Shown: one piece after another, positions 24,806 to 33,507 of the stretch
Layout of the letters: each line of letters starts with the position of its first letter
How positions within the stretch are numbered: the stretch's first letter is position 1
Assembly: GCA_026418615.1 (NCBI GenBank)
Contig: JAOAAY010000033.1
Span: 1 to 42,298 of the forward strand
Length of the DNA: 42,298 nucleotides
Direction: 5' to 3'
Source: Candidatus Sumerlaeaceae bacterium
GTDB lineage: Bacteria > Sumerlaeota > Sumerlaeia > Sumerlaeales > Sumerlaeaceae
Made by a program: the position numbers and the translations under genes
Notes under the pieces: model-generated
The model's input: the letters and a program-made list of their open reading frames with translations, nothing else
Databases searched by the model: none
Told to the model about the DNA's origin: nothing

Positions 24806-24842
24806 TGCGCGGCGCGATGTGCCCATCCGACCGCGCAGGAGG
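24806..24842 (+). promoter_or_regulatory. Hairpin abutting a strong Shine-Dalgarno of the amidase gene
   Basis: TGCGCGG (24806-24812) and CCGCGCA (24831-24837) can form a seven-pair, all but one G-C stem with an 18-base loop. The last A of the stem is the first base of AGGAGG (24837-24842), a perfect Shine-Dalgarno nine bases before the ATG at 24852. This SD decides the start of the amidase. The adjacent stem could protect the 5' end or tune ribosome access; which one cannot be told from sequence. Confidence 0.45.
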
Positions 24843-24851
24843 ATTCAATCC

Positions 24852-27800
24852 ATGTGGACCTACCGAAGGCTGCGAAACCGGATCTCATCCGGATTTTTAG
24901 CGGCAATCCTTTTTCCGGCCGCGGCCTTGGCTGCGGACAGCCCGGATCAATATTATTCCGTCGAGTACATAAGCAAAGCGACGCTGCAGCGTTTGAGCGC
25001 CATCTCCGACCCGGCCGAGGCTGCTGCGGCAAGGGTGCGGGAGGTTGTGTCGAATTTCGCCCGCAAACCGAACGCCGCCGGGCAGTACCTGTTGCCGCCG
25101 GGAACGACGGTGGATAGCGTGGACCGTGCGTCTGGGGAACTCGTCGTACGCGTGACCCTGCCGTACAAACCTGCCCCGAATGAGTTGACGGATGAGCGCT
25201 CGGATGCCGTGCAGGTCATCCTCCGTGATGCGGTTGGATCGCGCGACCTCTTCAAGCGCATTCAATTGGAGGCCCGCATCGGGACAGACGGGCCTTATGT
25301 GCCGCTAAGCGAATTGGTTCAGCGCCCTCCAAAGGTATCCAAGCCGGAGTCCAAGGATTCACTGGCTCCCAGCATGGAACTGCAAGGCGGGCAGCCACCG
25401 GTCACAGGCCAGCCCCAGCCGACCGGTTCGCTCTCGGGAGCATCCATTTTCCTCAGCCCCGGGCACGGGTGGTATTACAATAATACGCTGTCGCGTTGGG
25501 CCACCCAGCGGGGGAACACGAACGAAATCATCGAAGATCTGAGCAACGGCGAAGCGGTTCTGCAGTTTCTGGTGCCTTATCTCCACAATGCGGGCGCGCG
25601 CGTGTACACCGTGCGCGAGCGCGATCTCAACACAAACATGGTCATCGTTGACACCAACTCGGCGTCTTTTGGCGCGGGTTGGACCGCGGAGACATTGTCG
25701 GGCGCCTACGGCGGCGGACTTCGTTATGCGAGCACAGTTACCGGCGCGCCGACCACTTCGGCCACCTTCACTCCCAACATTCCTACGGCTGGCCATTACG
25801 CCGTTTATGTCTGGTACCGGCCCTCAGGCGGCGGCACGACGACCGCCGACGCCCGAATCACGATCAATCATGCGGGCGGCTCGACTGTCTGGACCCAGAA
25901 CCAGAATCAGGACGGCTATACTTGGAAATACATTGGCACCTATTATTTCAATGCTGGGTCGAACCCGGCGCAAGGGTCGGTTGTGATCAGCAATCTGAGT
26001 GCCACGGCGGGCAACCGCGTCATCGCCGACGCTGTGCGGTTTGGGGGCGGCATGGGCGACCTGCCCGATAATGTCAGCAACACGACCAGCGGTTGGCCGC
26101 GGTGGGAGGAATCCGGCCGCTATTATGCCGGATTCATGGGAAAAAGCGACTGGGCCGCGTGGGGCACGGTCGGGGCCATGCCGGCCTATGCAGCATGGGA
26201 ATGTGAGCCCTGGGAGTCGGGCCGATCCATCTATTTCGCGTGGCACACAAACGCGCCTAATCCCGGCACCGGCACGGAGACCTACGCCTACTCCTCGGCC
26301 GGTTGGGATGGACCATTCGACGGTGTGGCGGGGGGCGACATCCTGCGAAACTTCGTACACGACGAACTGATTAACGACATTCGTGCCGGATGGGATCCGA
26401 GTTGGAACAATCGGGGCAAGCACACGGCCAACTTTGGAGAAATCAATCCGGCCAACAACAACGAGATGCCCGCCGCTCTCACGGAAATTGCGTTCCACGA
26501 CACCCCCGCCGATGCGGCGGATCTGAAAGACCCCCGATTCCGGCAGATTGCTGCGCGCGCTGTTTATCAAGGAATCGTAAAATTTTACAACAACTATTAT
26601 CCTGCGACATTTCCGTCGGCGACACTTCTGCCGGAACCGCCGACGAATTTCAGGGTTTTGCGGGCTTCGCCCAGCAGCGTCACGCTGTCTTGGAACGCCC
26701 CGCCATACAACACGGGCAACAACCTGTTGGGCGATCAGGCGACAGGGTACAAGATCTACCGCTCGACGAACGGCAAAGGATTTGACAACGGAATAGCGGT
26801 CGGCAATGTGCTGACCTATACCGTGACCGGCCTCACGCCGGGGCAGGTGTATTACTTCAAGGTGACAGCCACCAACGCCGGCGGCGAGAGTTTCCCGACG
26901 GAAACGCTCGCGGCGAGTTGCTACGCGGGCGGACGCAACCCGGTGCTGGTTGTCAATGGATTCGATCGGCTGGACAGCGGCATGAATGTCGTGGAGGACG
27001 ATCCCTACAGCGTCAATCCGCTCCAGCGCGGCTACCTGTGGCGCATGAACACCTACGATTACATCATTGCCCACGCGACGGCTCTCGATGCCTATGGGCG
27101 GGATTTCGACTCGTGCTCGAACGAGGCCGTGGCAGCCGGACAGGTGGCGTTGACCGACTATGACACCGTCGTGTGGATCCTCGGGGAGGAGTCCGCGGAG
27201 GACGACACATTCAATTCCGCCGAGCGGACGGCCGTTCAGAACTTCCTCAATGCGCCGAACACATTCGGAAACACCGACAACAACCTGTTCGTGTCGGGTT
27301 CAGAGGTCGCCTACGAACTCGACGGCCTGAGCGTGGCGCCATCGTTTCTGAACAACTACCTGCGGGCGGATTACACCACGGACTCGGCACTCATGTACAC
27401 GGCCTCGGGCGCAAGCGGCAGCATTTTCCAAAGCATTGCCAGCCTGACCTTTGACAACGGTTCCCTCGTTTACAATGTGGACTCTCCCGATGTCATCACA
27501 CCCATCAACGGCTCGATCCCAGCCCTGTACTACTCGACTGGCGGAACCGAGGTCGTCATTGATTCCTTCGATGCGCAGGGGGGGTGGTGGGACCCGAATT
27601 CGTCCGGCCAGACGAATGCTGATCCTGCGTCCACTTTCACGATCGTTTCGACGCCAAAGGTAGAGGGCACCGGAGCCGGAAATCTCGGTTATGTATGGGG
27701 CACGGGCAACTTTATCCGCGAGTACAATTCCGCGCAGCCCCAGTTCCCCTTTGGCACGACCTTCACCATTTATCTGTACGGCGACAATTCGGGCAACCAG

Positions 27801-28229
27801 GTGCGCTTCGCGTTCCGCGATCCGGTGGACACGGAAATCTTTGTCTCGTCCTATGTCACCGTCAATTGGACCGGCTGGCAGCAGTTGTCAGTGCCGATGA
27901 ACATGTCCAATCTGACTTGGTGGGCGGTCGGTCCAACGGACAGCACCGTGAGTGGGCCGAATGTCCGCTTTGACAGCATTCAGGTGCTCAAAGGCGGCAG
28001 CAGCCCCAATAGCGGGAACCTTTATTTCGACCGTGCAGCCTATCAGACGCCTCCCGGAACTGGGCCGGTGGCGGCCATTCAGTATGATGGCACGGGCAGG
28101 GTCGTCTACCTCGCGTTCCCGTTTGAGACGATCACCAACACGACGACACGCAACCAAGTCATGTCGCAGGCGCTCAACTTCTTCATGACGCCCGTGCCGG
28201 TTGGCCCGAGCGAGTTCATTGTGGAGTAG
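24852..28229 (+). CDS. Large secreted N-acetylmuramoyl-L-alanine amidase with inserted beta domain
   Basis: The 1125-residue secreted protein has a signal peptide (1-28, ending ALA). An Amidase_3-like zinc domain is split in two. The first part has SIFLSPGHGWYYNN with H205 and NTNEIIEDLSN with E225; the second has FAWHTNA with H465 and AALTEIAFHD with E545. Between them, about 268-400, sits a beta-rich domain like the golvesin C-terminal/Xly type (GWTAETLSGAYGGGLRYAST ... VIADAVRFGGG). A fibronectin type III domain follows (about 596-690, VTLSWNAPPYNTG ... LTPGQVYYFKVTA). Then comes a region of unclear type starting NPVLVVNGFDRLDSG (about 695-890), and a C-terminal beta-sandwich (about 895-1080). 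It should cleave the amide bond between muramic acid and L-Ala in the periplasm or outside the cell. No anchor or sorting tail is seen. Confidence 0.88.
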   Translation: MWTYRRLRNRISSGFLAAILFPAAALAADSPDQYYSVEYISKATLQRLSAISDPAEAAAARVREVVSNFARKPNAAGQYLLPPGTTVDSVDRASGELVVRVTLPYKPAPNELTDERSDAVQVILRDAVGSRDLFKRIQLEARIGTDGPYVPLSELVQRPPKVSKPESKDSLAPSMELQGGQPPVTGQPQPTGSLSGASIFLSPGHGWYYNNTLSRWATQRGNTNEIIEDLSNGEAVLQFLVPYLHNAGARVYTVRERDLNTNMVIVDTNSASFGAGWTAETLSGAYGGGLRYASTVTGAPTTSATFTPNIPTAGHYAVYVWYRPSGGGTTTADARITINHAGGSTVWTQNQNQDGYTWKYIGTYYFNAGSNPAQGSVVISNLSATAGNRVIADAVRFGGGMGDLPDNVSNTTSGWPRWEESGRYYAGFMGKSDWAAWGTVGAMPAYAAWECEPWESGRSIYFAWHTNAPNPGTGTETYAYSSAGWDGPFDGVAGGDILRNFVHDELINDIRAGWDPSWNNRGKHTANFGEINPANNNEMPAALTEIAFHDTPADAADLKDPRFRQIAARAVYQGIVKFYNNYYPATFPSATLLPEPPTNFRVLRASPSSVTLSWNAPPYNTGNNLLGDQATGYKIYRSTNGKGFDNGIAVGNVLTYTVTGLTPGQVYYFKVTATNAGGESFPTETLAASCYAGGRNPVLVVNGFDRLDSGMNVVEDDPYSVNPLQRGYLWRMNTYDYIIAHATALDAYGRDFDSCSNEAVAAGQVALTDYDTVVWILGEESAEDDTFNSAERTAVQNFLNAPNTFGNTDNNLFVSGSEVAYELDGLSVAPSFLNNYLRADYTTDSALMYTASGASGSIFQSIASLTFDNGSLVYNVDSPDVITPINGSIPALYYSTGGTEVVIDSFDAQGGWWDPNSSGQTNADPASTFTIVSTPKVEGTGAGNLGYVWGTGNFIREYNSAQPQFPFGTTFTIYLYGDNSGNQVRFAFRDPVDTEIFVSSYVTVNWTGWQQLSVPMNMSNLTWWAVGPTDSTVSGPNVRFDSIQVLKGGSSPNSGNLYFDRAAYQTPPGTGPVAAIQYDGTGRVVYLAFPFETITNTTTRNQVMSQALNFFMTPVPVGPSEFIVE

Positions 28230-28315
28230 ACGCCCTGCGCAATTCTTCCGTTGCGTTTCACCGCATCCGGCCGCGCCATTCCGCATATGACCATGAATTG
28301 TCCGGATAAGACTGC

Positions 28316-29524
28316 ATGAACACGCCGCCCGGCCCTTTACCGGTTGCGCACCCGAATCATTTTGGCAGCGCGATTGGCGTGGCCCAGGAATGGCTTGCCC
28401 ATCCACGCTCGATATTCGGCGTGACCGTGTGGCCCGGCTGGCAGATTCCCGATGCACTCGCGCTCCCAGTCGGATTTCTGGCGGCGGCCGGGCTTGTGCT
28501 GGCGCTCATCAGCCTCGTTGCCATGGTCATGATTTACCTTGAACGAAAGGTGGCCGGGCACATCCAGTCGCGCCTCGGCCCCATGCGGGTTGGCTGGCAT
28601 GGCATTCTCCAGTCGGTCGCCGATGGTCTGAAACTCCTCGTCAAGGAGGACATCATCCCCGACAATGCCAACCGTTTTCTGTTTTCCCTCGCTCCGGCCC
28701 TCGTCATGGTGGGCGCCTTCGTACCCTTCGCGGCGCTGCCTTTTGCGGACGGCTTGGTGTTTGCCAACATGGATATTGGACTCTTTTACATTCTGGGATT
28801 TGCGTCGCTCGAGGTCATCGGCGTGATCATGGCGGGCTGGGCGAGCGGTTCCAAATGGTCGCTGTTTGGCGGCATGCGCCTTGCCGCACAAATGATGAGT
28901 TATGAAATCCCGCTGGGATTGTCCGTCCTGACGGTGGCCATCATGGCCGGCAGTCTGAACCTGAGCGAAATCACCCGGGCGCAAGCGACGCTGCCATTCG
29001 TCCTTCAGTCGCCCTTCGCTTTTATGGGTTTCTTTGTTTTTTACATTGCCGCACTTGCCAATACCAAGCGGGCTCCGTTCGACCTGCCCGAGGCCGAATC
29101 GGAACTCGTGAGCGGCTTTCACACGGAATATAGCGGGATGCGGTTCGCCTTCTTTTTCCTCGCCGAGTACGCTGCCATGGCTTTGGTCAGCGCTGTGGGC
29201 TCCATCCTGTTTCTTGGCGGCTGGAACTTTCCGTTCTCTGGCGAGGGGCGGCCTTTGGTGGGGCTGCTCCAACTCGGCCTCAAGACTTTCGCGCTGCTCT
29301 TCATGATGCTCTGGTTGCGGTGGACGCTGCCGCGCGTGCGCATCGATCAGGTCATGTACCTCTGCCTGAAAGTGTTGCTGCCCATGGGCATGTTTTGTTT
29401 GCTGGGTGCAGGGTTTCAGGCCGTTGCCGGCATGGCCTTGCCGCTTTGGGGCGCTGTGCTGGCCTTGGCGGCTGTGACTTATCTGATCGGTCGGCGCTCG
29501 CCATCATCAGCGCCCGCGGCCTGA
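28316..29524 (+). CDS. nuoH: NADH-quinone oxidoreductase subunit H (complex I)
   Basis: The 402-residue polytopic protein has both NuoH/ND1 signatures: YLERKVAGHIQSRLGPMRVG (74-93) and PFDLPEAESELVSGFHTEYS near 246-265, with the acidic loop that faces the quinone chamber. About eight to nine membrane helices can be drawn; the first 50 residues are a longer N-terminus than usual. In complex I this subunit forms the quinone-binding end of the membrane arm with NuoB and NuoD. Here it has no nuo neighbours at all. Its last 46 bases overlap the end of the convergent metallophosphoesterase gene. Being intact and highly conserved, it is probably functional with the other subunits encoded elsewhere. 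Confidence 0.93.
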   Translation: MNTPPGPLPVAHPNHFGSAIGVAQEWLAHPRSIFGVTVWPGWQIPDALALPVGFLAAAGLVLALISLVAMVMIYLERKVAGHIQSRLGPMRVGWHGILQSVADGLKLLVKEDIIPDNANRFLFSLAPALVMVGAFVPFAALPFADGLVFANMDIGLFYILGFASLEVIGVIMAGWASGSKWSLFGGMRLAAQMMSYEIPLGLSVLTVAIMAGSLNLSEITRAQATLPFVLQSPFAFMGFFVFYIAALANTKRAPFDLPEAESELVSGFHTEYSGMRFAFFFLAEYAAMALVSAVGSILFLGGWNFPFSGEGRPLVGLLQLGLKTFALLFMMLWLRWTLPRVRIDQVMYLCLKVLLPMGMFCLLGAGFQAVAGMALPLWGAVLALAAVTYLIGRRSPSSAPAA

Positions 29525-30486
29525 CCACGCCGGCGCAGGGTATGCAGCGTGATTTCCGGCGGACAGTTGAACCGGGCCGGCACGGCGCAGGATCCCGTGC
29601 CCGGTGATGTGTAACCCTGCAGCCGGCCGTGCCGCCATGGGCCGCGGATAAGCCGTCGCGGACAGTTGCCATTGCTGATAATCGCTATGCCTCCCGGCAG
29701 GCATATTTGGCCGCCGTGGGTGTGCCCGCAAAGCATCAGATCGAACCCGGCCTGTTCCGCCTCACGGTAGACCTCCGGGGAATGCGCGAGCAGAATGGAG
29801 ACGACTTCGCCGTCCGGGATTGCGGCGCGCGCCCTCCGCAAATCGTGTGTCATGTAAAAATGCGGATCGTCGCAACCAGCCAGATAAATAGTGTCTCCAT
29901 TGCGGTGGATCGGCACGCTTTCATTAAGCAGAAAGCCGATACCGCATTGCTCGAGGGGAGGCACCTGCTCGATGAAGTCGTGATTGCCGAGGACCGCGTA
30001 CACCGGCTCGCGCAGGTGCCCGGCCAGCCGTTTCATCAGACCCGTCGTGTGATCAATACGGCCGCTCGTGTGGGCGCGGTAATCGCCCGTCAGCACGCAG
30101 AGATCGTATTTCAAGTCCCCGAGCCGCTGGATGACGGACTCGACGAAGGTGAAGTCGAGGTCAACATGCAGGTCGCTCAGGTGCAGGATGACAAATCCGT
30201 CAAAAGCCGCGGGAAGCGCCGGCAGGCAGACCTCGTTTTCCACGATCTGAATGTCGTGGTAATTTCTATATCCCCGCCCGTAGAAACCCGTCAGGCGCAG
30301 CACATGGTAGATGAGCACATTGAACCATTCGACATTCTCAATGTGGAACAGCGTGGCGCGCCGGGTGAACACATCCGCGGCGTGCTCGGCTTGAAGAGCG
30401 AGCCGCTTCGACAGGACTTCGGAGCCAAGGCGCTGGCCGAGGGCCTGCACTGATGGCGAAACGGCGGATGGTGCGCGATGTTTCAA
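29479..30486 (-). CDS. Calcineurin-like metallophosphoesterase (YkuE-type)
   Basis: The 335-residue protein has the five metallophosphatase blocks in order: LHLSDLHVDL (D105, H107), LTGDYR (D135), GNHDF (N168, H169), LLAHSPEV and CGHTHGGQI. The order and spacing match YkuE/YaeI-like phosphodiesterases, which use two metal ions; YaeI-type members act on lipid-linked or nucleotide phosphodiesters, but the substrate here is unknown. No signal peptide or Tat motif is visible; the first 85 residues are variable. The start is probably TTG at 30486, overlapping the TGA of the upstream reductase gene (TTGA), so the two are coupled. The C-terminal 15 codons overlap the nuoH end and lie beyond the conserved domain. 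Confidence 0.85.
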   Translation of the reverse strand: MKHRAPSAVSPSVQALGQRLGSEVLSKRLALQAEHAADVFTRRATLFHIENVEWFNVLIYHVLRLTGFYGRGYRNYHDIQIVENEVCLPALPAAFDGFVILHLSDLHVDLDFTFVESVIQRLGDLKYDLCVLTGDYRAHTSGRIDHTTGLMKRLAGHLREPVYAVLGNHDFIEQVPPLEQCGIGFLLNESVPIHRNGDTIYLAGCDDPHFYMTHDLRRARAAIPDGEVVSILLAHSPEVYREAEQAGFDLMLCGHTHGGQICLPGGIAIISNGNCPRRLIRGPWRHGRLQGYTSPGTGSCAVPARFNCPPEITLHTLRRRGQAAGADDGERRPIR

Positions 30487-31205
30487 GGCTCTGCGGGCAA
30501 GCCCGTCTTGAGGATGTAGTGCTCATCGTAATCCTCCAACGGGCGGTAGGGGATTGTGGGCTCGGTCTGCCAGTGTCGGAGGCGCTCAGCATACTGTGCC
30601 AGACAAGCGGCCCGTTGCTCCGGCGTCATGTGAGATACCGCGTAGGCAACGAACGGCCGCAGGACTTCAAAGCCAACAAAGTAGAAAATACCGTGATTGA
30701 TGGGAAAAAGGATTTGCTCCATGTCGCCGTTGATTCCGTTGCGTGAATACATGGACTCCGGGCCGCCTGTTGTAAGGCAAGCCAGCGCCCGACGGCCTCG
30801 CAGCAGCCCGTTGCTGTAAAACCGCCCGTTTCCGTAGGTCAGGCCGGCAGCAAAGACGCGATCCACCCATCCCTTGAGGATGGCGGGCAGACCGAACCAC
30901 CATAGGGGGAATTGAAAGATCAGCAGGTCGCAGGCGAACAGTTTGCGTTGCTCGGCGGCGACCTCTTCCACAAAAGTGCCTCGCTCTGAGGCTGCCATCT
31001 GCTCCTTCCCGTACTTGAAGAAGTCCGGATAGGCTCGTTGCGTAAAGTCATGGCTGCCGCCGGTCGGGTTGAAATTCATCGTATACAGATCGGAAACCGT
31101 CACGGCATGGCCGGCTTGGCTGAGCACCTGCACGGCGGTATCCTTTAGGGCCCCGTTGAATGACCGGGGCTCCTCGTGGGCGTAGACAATGAGAATGTTG
31201 CTCAT
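30483..31205 (-). CDS. Flavodoxin-fold NAD(P)H quinone reductase (NQO1/KefF-type)
   Basis: The 240-residue protein begins MSNILIVYAHEEPRSFN, the FMN/FAD phosphate-binding start of the family. It contains DLLIFQFPLWWFGLPAILKG followed by WVDRVFAAGLTYGNG, and LACLTTGGPESMY, all diagnostic of NAD(P)H:quinone oxidoreductases of the NQO1/KefF/MdaB group. It would reduce quinones by two electrons in the cytoplasm. The open frame extends 30 codons upstream of the chosen ATG, but those residues run into repeat-rich DNA and are not conserved. No clear ribosome binding site is visible. Its stop overlaps the start of the metallophosphoesterase gene. Confidence 0.9.
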   Translation of the reverse strand: MSNILIVYAHEEPRSFNGALKDTAVQVLSQAGHAVTVSDLYTMNFNPTGGSHDFTQRAYPDFFKYGKEQMAASERGTFVEEVAAEQRKLFACDLLIFQFPLWWFGLPAILKGWVDRVFAAGLTYGNGRFYSNGLLRGRRALACLTTGGPESMYSRNGINGDMEQILFPINHGIFYFVGFEVLRPFVAYAVSHMTPEQRAACLAQYAERLRHWQTEPTIPYRPLEDYDEHYILKTGLPAEP

Positions 31206-31400
31206 GGGTGGCTTGTGTGCGCTGCAGCCAGAACCTTCAACCGGCATTGCATAGCGGAAATCAACGCCGCAGATGTTGAGTCCGTGGGAGGACATCTGCT
31301 CGGCTGCATGAGCGCACCCCCCGCTAAGGCGTTCATTGAGAAAGTCTCCCCTTGGAGGTCGCCGACGGTGCTACGAGCGAGCAGGTGTGAGCGGGGGCTC

Positions 31401-31501
31401 CGGAGCCTACATGCTAACTGCATGGACGGCGCAAACGGTGGGAGCGTCGCAAGAGGCGGGGCAACCCGGAGCCTCCATGCCAACTGCATTGACGGCGCAA
31501 A
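31401..31501. repeat. Two direct copies of a 35-base repeat
   Basis: Copy one (31401-31435) and copy two (31467-31501) both follow CGGAGCCTnCATGCnAACTG and end in GACGGCGCAAA; they differ at 3 of 35 bases and are spaced 66 bases apart. Only two copies are present, so this is not a CRISPR array. It lies in the 465-base divergent gap between the quinone reductase and ThuA-like genes, which otherwise holds only short meaningless frames. It may be a dispersed intergenic repeat of this genome or a small mobile-element remnant. Confidence 0.6.
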
Positions 31502-31534
31502 GGAACAGGCTACGCCGGCACTTGTTTGTTTCTG

Positions 31535-31551
31535 GGGTCAAGTTCTGACCC
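31535..31551. repeat. Palindrome GGGTCA-AGTTC-TGACCC beside the direct repeats
   Basis: A perfect six-pair stem with a five-base loop. The surrounding TGGGGTCAAG...TGACCC pattern resembles the GGGTCA/TGACCC palindromes often found beside REP-associated (RAYT) transposase genes in many phyla. No transposase gene is nearby, so it would be an orphan element. No T-run follows, which argues against a terminator. Confidence 0.4.
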
Positions 31552-31670
31552 GGGAGGGTTGCAGCCGCCATATTATTGCTGGCTGATCCCTTGGCCACTG
31601 GCGGCTCCGTAAGCGCTTGCAGATTTTTCGCGAATCAACAGCCGGCTTCTGATTTAGGCACTCACTCGAA

Positions 31671-32375
31671 ATGACCACGAACAGATCCTCCTTTCCCAAG
31701 ATCGTTTTTCATGTCGGCGGCCCGGCCTTCCATCCGGTGGCTGAGCAGGCCGCAGCCATCTCGCGTTGGCTTGGCGACGGATACGCTTGCAGCCTCTACG
31801 ACGGGATTGACGCGTTCGAGGCGCTCGACGACGCCGACTTGCTGGTCGTCATGGGGCTGCATTGGACGGGGATGCTGAACGGTGACGGCTCGATGCCGCC
31901 GTACCGGCCGATGGGGGAGAAGCATCGTGAGGCGTTCGAGCGCTATGTTGCGTCCGGCCGCCCGCTGCTCATTCACCATGGCGGCATTGCCAGTTACGAC
32001 GATTGGCCGCGCTTCGGTGATTTGCTTGGGTTCACCTGGGTGTGGGATGTGACGCAGCATTCGCCTATCGGCGATTACCGGGTGCGTCCGCGGCCAACCG
32101 GGCACCCGCTGGTCGCCGGTGTGGACGAGTTTCCGATTCACGACGAATTATATTATGACATTCGCATTACGCCCGGCCTGACGCCCACGGTCCACGCTGT
32201 CGCGGATTATGATGGCCGGGAACTGCCTATGGTCATGTCGGCGGAGGGCGGACGGGTGGCCGGTGCGGGCCGCACGGTGTACCTCGCGAACGGCCATGAC
32301 ATGCGGGCCTTCGAATCGCCGGCCATGCGGCGGCTTTGGATCAACGCCGTTCAATGGCTGTTGGACGGTTGCTGA
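31671..32375 (+). CDS. ThuA-like domain protein
   Basis: The 234-residue protein lacks a signal peptide. It has the class-I glutamine amidotransferase-like fold of the ThuA family: FHVGGPAFHPVAEQAAAISR, then DADLLVVMGLHWTGM, then RPLLIHHGGIASYDDWPRFG, HPLVAGVDEFPIHDELYYD and closing TVYLANGHDMRAFESPAMRR. No nucleophile Cys of the amidotransferase type is present, as is normal for ThuA. These proteins are repeatedly found with sugar-dehydrogenase genes, and here the next gene, 67 bases on, is a Gfo/Idh/MocA oxidoreductase. A shared role in modifying a sugar or polyol is a reasonable inference; the substrate is not known. Confidence 0.85.
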   Translation: MTTNRSSFPKIVFHVGGPAFHPVAEQAAAISRWLGDGYACSLYDGIDAFEALDDADLLVVMGLHWTGMLNGDGSMPPYRPMGEKHREAFERYVASGRPLLIHHGGIASYDDWPRFGDLLGFTWVWDVTQHSPIGDYRVRPRPTGHPLVAGVDEFPIHDELYYDIRITPGLTPTVHAVADYDGRELPMVMSAEGGRVAGAGRTVYLANGHDMRAFESPAMRRLWINAVQWLLDGC

Positions 32376-32442
32376 GCGCTCTCGTCCGACCGTCAGAAAC
32401 ATCTTGTCACGGCCGCTCAACCAAACAAGTAGTCTGTGGCTC

Positions 32443-33501
32443 ATGTCATCGGGTGCACGAGTTTATACTGCCGCCGTCATCGGAGTTGGCCGCGCAGGGT
32501 CGGGCGGAGCCAAAGGTGGCGGCCATCAAATTGGTTATACGCATGCCGCGATGTATCGGCGGGCAGGGCGCGTTGACCTTGCCGCCGCCGCGGATATCAG
32601 CGAAGAAAACCTCGCCGCCTTTCAGGAGAAATTCGCCGCGCGGCGGGCTTTTTCCGACTACAGGCAGATGCTCGAGCAGGTCCGTCCGGCGGTGGTCAGC
32701 ATTTGCACTTATGTCGGGCTGCATCGCGAGATGATCGAAGCCTGCGCGTCGGCGGGCGTGAAGGCTGTCATCTGCGAAAAACCCTTTGTGGCCTCGCCCG
32801 CTGATCTGACCGCAGTGCGCGCGCTGGCCGAGCGTTCGGGTCTTCGGATTGCGCTATGCCACATCCGCCGCTACCTGCCGGCGATGCAACGCGCGGTGGA
32901 ATTGTTTCATGGCGGAGCCGTTGGGCGCCCGACACTCTGCTTTGCATCGCTCGACGGCTGGGACTTGAGCGAGATGGGTTCGCACTGGTTTGACCTCTTC
33001 CGTTTTTTCAACGGCGATGCGGCGCCGCTGTGGGTCATGGGTCAGGCGCGAGTGACAAACCAGCGCGGTTTTGGGCACGCCATGGAGGATCACGCAGTGG
33101 CGGTGTTTGAGTTCGCCAACGGATGCCGCGGTGTTCTCGAGGCGGGGCGTCCCCATCCCGGAGGCTTTAACATCCTCCTCGCCGGATCGGATGGGACGAT
33201 CCGGATTTTGGAGGAAAATACTCTTTCTGTGGATTCGTGCGATGGGCGCCGGGTCGAATTGTTTGCTGACCATCCGGGTTCCGGTTGGGAAGCCATGTGG
33301 GATCATCTGCTGCAGGATGTGCTCTCATGGCTCGATACGGGGCGCGAACCCATGACGGGTCTCGGCAACATCAGCCCCAGCGTCGAACTGAATCTCGGCG
33401 CCTACATTTCGGCGGTGCGGGGCGACCGCGTTGACCTGCCGCTGCAAGATGATACTTCGGAGTGGCCGGTCGAGATTTTGGCCCGGCGGGCAGGGGGCTG
33501 A
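32443..33501 (+). CDS. Gfo/Idh/MocA family oxidoreductase
   Basis: The 352-residue protein has an NAD(P)-binding Rossmann fold with GVGRAG (14-19), ADISEENLAAFQEKF (50-64) and the catalytic-Lys motif EKPF (112-115). In the C-terminal half, MGSHWFDLFRFF (178-189) supplies the His and Asp usually found at the active site. It should oxidise or reduce a sugar, polyol or related carbonyl compound in the cytoplasm. The frame is open upstream for 78 codons, but those overlap the ThuA-like gene; MSSGARVYTAAVIG is the natural start. Together with the ThuA-like gene it forms a common pair. The CNNM gene starts 6 bases after its stop, so all three are probably one transcript. Confidence 0.88.
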   Translation: MSSGARVYTAAVIGVGRAGSGGAKGGGHQIGYTHAAMYRRAGRVDLAAAADISEENLAAFQEKFAARRAFSDYRQMLEQVRPAVVSICTYVGLHREMIEACASAGVKAVICEKPFVASPADLTAVRALAERSGLRIALCHIRRYLPAMQRAVELFHGGAVGRPTLCFASLDGWDLSEMGSHWFDLFRFFNGDAAPLWVMGQARVTNQRGFGHAMEDHAVAVFEFANGCRGVLEAGRPHPGGFNILLAGSDGTIRILEENTLSVDSCDGRRVELFADHPGSGWEAMWDHLLQDVLSWLDTGREPMTGLGNISPSVELNLGAYISAVRGDRVDLPLQDDTSEWPVEILARRAGG

Positions 33502-33507
33502 GGCGCT

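Noticed and set aside
24646..25032. Long N-terminal extension of ChrA
   Set aside because: It would run into the start of the divergent amidase gene; the residues are not membrane-like, and ChrA homology begins at the ATG at 24645.
31401..31501. CRISPR array
   Set aside because: Only two repeat copies, imperfect, with no cas genes; the spacing is that of one duplication.
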